A stretch of DNA of 15,778 nt from Discostella pseudostelligera (taxonomy: Eukaryota > Bacillariophyta > Thalassiosirophyceae > Thalassiosirales > Thalassiosiraceae): positions 1 through 15,778 of the forward strand of contig JALLBK010000998.1 of assembly GCA_036940085.1 (NCBI GenBank). The letters run 5' to 3'. Positions 13,792-15,778 of this stretch are shown piece by piece. The notes beneath the pieces are model-generated. The model was given only the letters and a program-made list of their open reading frames with translations. It ran no database searches and had not been told where the DNA came from. The first letter of the stretch is position 1; each line of letters opens with the position of its first letter. The position numbers and the translations under genes were made by a program.

Positions 13792-15630
13792 ATGCCACAT
13801 CATGGTGTGAGATGCACATCATGCAGACCGCAGACCCTGCGTCGTGCCGCCTCCCGCCGCCATCCAGCCGCCATCACAACATCATCAATACCAATGCCAT
13901 TGTTGCGACGACGACCAATGACCTCTCGCGATGGCGATGGGCGGCAGATCATGGTAGCCTCCCCAAGTCGTCGTCATTCGCGAGGCAGGAGCAATGCCAA
14001 CGGTGGTAGAAACAACGGCTCTTGCGGCCGTTCCTTCGTGTCATCTTCGTCTACAGTATTCATCGTATCCATTATCGTTACAAATTATTGCTGCTGCTAT
14101 GGATTTTCACCAACAAATCGCCAACAACGTGCTGTATTCCCAACGACGCCTCATCGCCATCTCGTCCATACCTGTCTCTCATCCGCAAATACCGTCTTTC
14201 ATCCTGCAACTAAAATTTCAGGGGGTGATACTCGTCTAGTCTACAGATCAGTCGGCACTCGCACACAACATTCCTCGCAGTTGACGGCATCTGCGTCAGT
14301 AAATTCCGACGACGACGCAAGTGACCCCAATTCAACACGACTGTCATCCAAAGCAACAACGCAACGACGCCAACGGCCAGCATGGGCATTACCATGGATG
14401 CCAACATGGCTCATTACACTCCCACCACGATCTCAATTTCTCATTGGATTATGTCTCTACGTATTTCATTTACGGATTTTAACCCAACATCAAATAACAT
14501 TCCCATTCCAACTGATACCCAATGACGAGGGTTGGTTTCAAAGTATTGGATTGGATAGTTTGGCAGGAATGGTGGCATTTGGTGCTTTGCTTTGGCTGCG
14601 CAAATCGTCGGCGGAGTATGAATTATCATCATCTACATCGAAGGGGGTTGGGGAGGATTCTGTAACTGCCGCCGTTCCACCCATATGGACAGACCCTAAA
14701 GGATCAGAAGCACCATGGAGATTACGATCGAAGACAAAGAAGAAGCGAAAGATGGCGAAATCTGAGAATGATCACAACAACATTGACAAGGCGAAAGTTC
14801 CATTAGTCCACCCCCGAACGACCTCCATCATTGCATTTGTTCTCCTCACCATCGGCTACTTCTCAACAGGTCGACTATCATTGCTATTTGAAAATCTGTT
14901 ATATACCGCGGCTGGATCAGGCCTGCCACTTACGGTGCCCATGCATCGTAGTTTAGTGGTATTATTGGGACATTTGGCATGGGTGGGAGTTGGCAGTGCG
15001 ATATTGGCGGGAGTGTTGAGCCCAAGACCATTCTTTGGTGGTGGGTGGACCACGTCGACACCCAAACAAAAAGATGACCAACAAAAACCAACAATCGTGG
15101 ACAGGAAGCAATCTAAGAAGAGAATGCAAAAGATTCTCCGACCCTATCGATGGTATACCAACAAATGGGATACGTACTGGCTTTGGTGGACCATTGGGGG
15201 ATATTTCGTCTCGGCATGGTTATTCAATATTGCCGACTTCGTCAACCAAATTATTCTACCGCCGTATCTATTTGCTCAACAGGGGGAGGGCGTGGTGGCA
15301 CAACTAATCAATCCTGAGAACAATGACTTTTTTGCATCCTTGGTGGGATACATCGCACCCTGTCTTAGCGCACCTTGGTGGGAGGAGGTCTTGTATCGAG
15401 GATATCTGCTCCCTGCTCTTGGTCTATTTATGGGGTTTTGGCCAAGTGTGTTTGTGAGTGGAGTGCTGTTTTCGGTGCACCACTTGAATCTTATGGGAGC
15501 ATTACCGCTAATGGTACTTGGCTGGCTTTGGGCTGCCTTGTATGCAAAGTGCGGTAACATACTTGTGACCATATTGATTCATGGAATGTGGAATAGTCGA
15601 GTGTTCATAGGCAGTTGGCTAGGTCTGTAG
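13792..15630 (+). CDS. CPBP (CAAX/Abi-type) intramembrane metalloprotease, probably plastid-targeted
   Basis: From the first in-frame ATG the protein has 612 aa (positions below use this start). The C-terminal 100 residues hold the CPBP family signature: E531-E532-VLYR536, F560-x3-H564 (FSVHH) and H597-x3-N601 (HGMWN), the Glu/His residues expected to bind zinc inside the membrane, between hydrophobic helices. Further hydrophobic segments lie near 214-228, 254-270, 344-358, 384-408, 463-482 and 540-560. A hydrophobic stretch (STVFIVSIIV, 87-96) followed by CCCYGF/SPTNRQQR (100-112) looks like a signal peptide with an ASAFAP-like plastid site, so a plastid membrane location is likely. A basic loop (315-321) and a linker at about 415-448 are low-complexity insertions. 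Start is uncertain: the full open frame begins at GTG 13777; ATG 13951 would place the signal segment 33 residues from the N-terminus with a better Kozak context (A at -3, G at +4) and may be the true start (559 aa). Substrate unknown. Confidence 0.88.
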   Translation: MPHHGVRCTSCRPQTLRRAASRRHPAAITTSSIPMPLLRRRPMTSRDGDGRQIMVASPSRRHSRGRSNANGGRNNGSCGRSFVSSSSTVFIVSIIVTNYCCCYGFSPTNRQQRAVFPTTPHRHLVHTCLSSANTVFHPATKISGGDTRLVYRSVGTRTQHSSQLTASASVNSDDDASDPNSTRLSSKATTQRRQRPAWALPWMPTWLITLPPRSQFLIGLCLYVFHLRILTQHQITFPFQLIPNDEGWFQSIGLDSLAGMVAFGALLWLRKSSAEYELSSSTSKGVGEDSVTAAVPPIWTDPKGSEAPWRLRSKTKKKRKMAKSENDHNNIDKAKVPLVHPRTTSIIAFVLLTIGYFSTGRLSLLFENLLYTAAGSGLPLTVPMHRSLVVLLGHLAWVGVGSAILAGVLSPRPFFGGGWTTSTPKQKDDQQKPTIVDRKQSKKRMQKILRPYRWYTNKWDTYWLWWTIGGYFVSAWLFNIADFVNQIILPPYLFAQQGEGVVAQLINPENNDFFASLVGYIAPCLSAPWWEEVLYRGYLLPALGLFMGFWPSVFVSGVLFSVHHLNLMGALPLMVLGWLWAALYAKCGNILVTILIHGMWNSRVFIGSWLGL

Positions 15631-15652
15631 ATTTGTAATCTGATGATTAAAG

Positions 15653-15658
15653 AATAAA
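15653..15658 (+). promoter_or_regulatory. AATAAA, possible polyadenylation signal of the CPBP protease gene
   Basis: AATAAA lies 22 nt after the protease stop codon, inside the 15631-15778 end segment. That segment (148 bp) shows no gene; its last about 50 bp are more GC-rich and could begin the next gene's flank. Confidence 0.35.
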
Positions 15659-15778
15659 GAGTCATGGTAGAATAGATTAAGTGAAGTTGTTGATGAAAGT
15701 ACAGGCTGTCACTCTAGGAGTAGTTCCACGTCGCGTCGAAGATTTCTTCCCGCTATTTCCGCCAGAGGCAAGACGCGA

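Noticed and set aside
1..15778. Mobile elements, CRISPR arrays, prophage, tRNA or rRNA genes
   Set aside because: I looked for transposase or RT motifs, terminal repeats, spaced repeats and RNA gene landmarks and saw none; the only integrase-like motif is an isolated zinc-binding domain.

Overview
The window looks like nuclear DNA from a centric diatom of the Thalassiosira/Skeletonema/Cyclotella type. The evidence is an ELO-type elongase that closely resembles the known Thalassiosira delta-6 PUFA elongase, two proteins whose N-termini look like secondary-plastid presequences (a hydrophobic signal segment ending in a Phe-containing ASAFAP-like site), a mitochondrial gamma-carbonic-anhydrase-like protein, and compact genes with few, very short GT-AG introns (106 and 109 nt). 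No transposon, CRISPR array, rRNA or tRNA gene was recognised.

Layout, left to right: (1) 64-1884 (+), a 606-aa protein with two copies of a Cys2-His-Cys module; (2) 2245-2916 (-), plastid ribosomal protein uL15; (3) 3439-5068 (+), a membrane-anchored calcium-activated nucleotidase (apyrase/CANT1 family) in two exons; (4) 5156-6226 (-), a gamma-carbonic-anhydrase-like left-handed beta-helix protein lacking one zinc-ligand His; (5) 6812-7630 (-), a PUFA elongase; (6) 7944-10002 (+), cytosolic aspartyl-tRNA synthetase in two exons with a WHEP-like N-terminal domain; (7) 10228-10539 (-), a 103-aa coiled-coil protein of unknown function; (8) 10759-12141 (+), a divergent LUC7-like splicing protein with an RGG/Gly-rich tail; (9) 12428-13489 (-), a protein with a C-terminal integrase-type HHCC zinc-binding motif interrupted by nine His; (10) 13792-15630 (+), a probably plastid-targeted CPBP (CAAX/Abi-type) intramembrane metalloprotease.

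Transcription directions mostly alternate, so most intergenic gaps are either short divergent (shared) promoters of about 220-520 bp or convergent 3' regions. The genes do not form a pathway: the set is housekeeping functions (translation, splicing, organelle maintenance, lipid synthesis) interspersed with two lineage-restricted-looking proteins. Several start codons had to be moved inward because the longest open frames begin at TTG or GTG; the ATG starts used here are argued individually.

The most interesting items are the loss of nearly all canonical zinc ligands in the LUC7-like protein, the His-expanded HHCC domain outside any retroelement, the duplicated Cys2-His-Cys module of the first gene, the WHEP-like fusion on AspRS, the gamma-CA with an altered metal site and a large insertion, and a repeated AT-rich block in the divergent promoter at 13661-13770.
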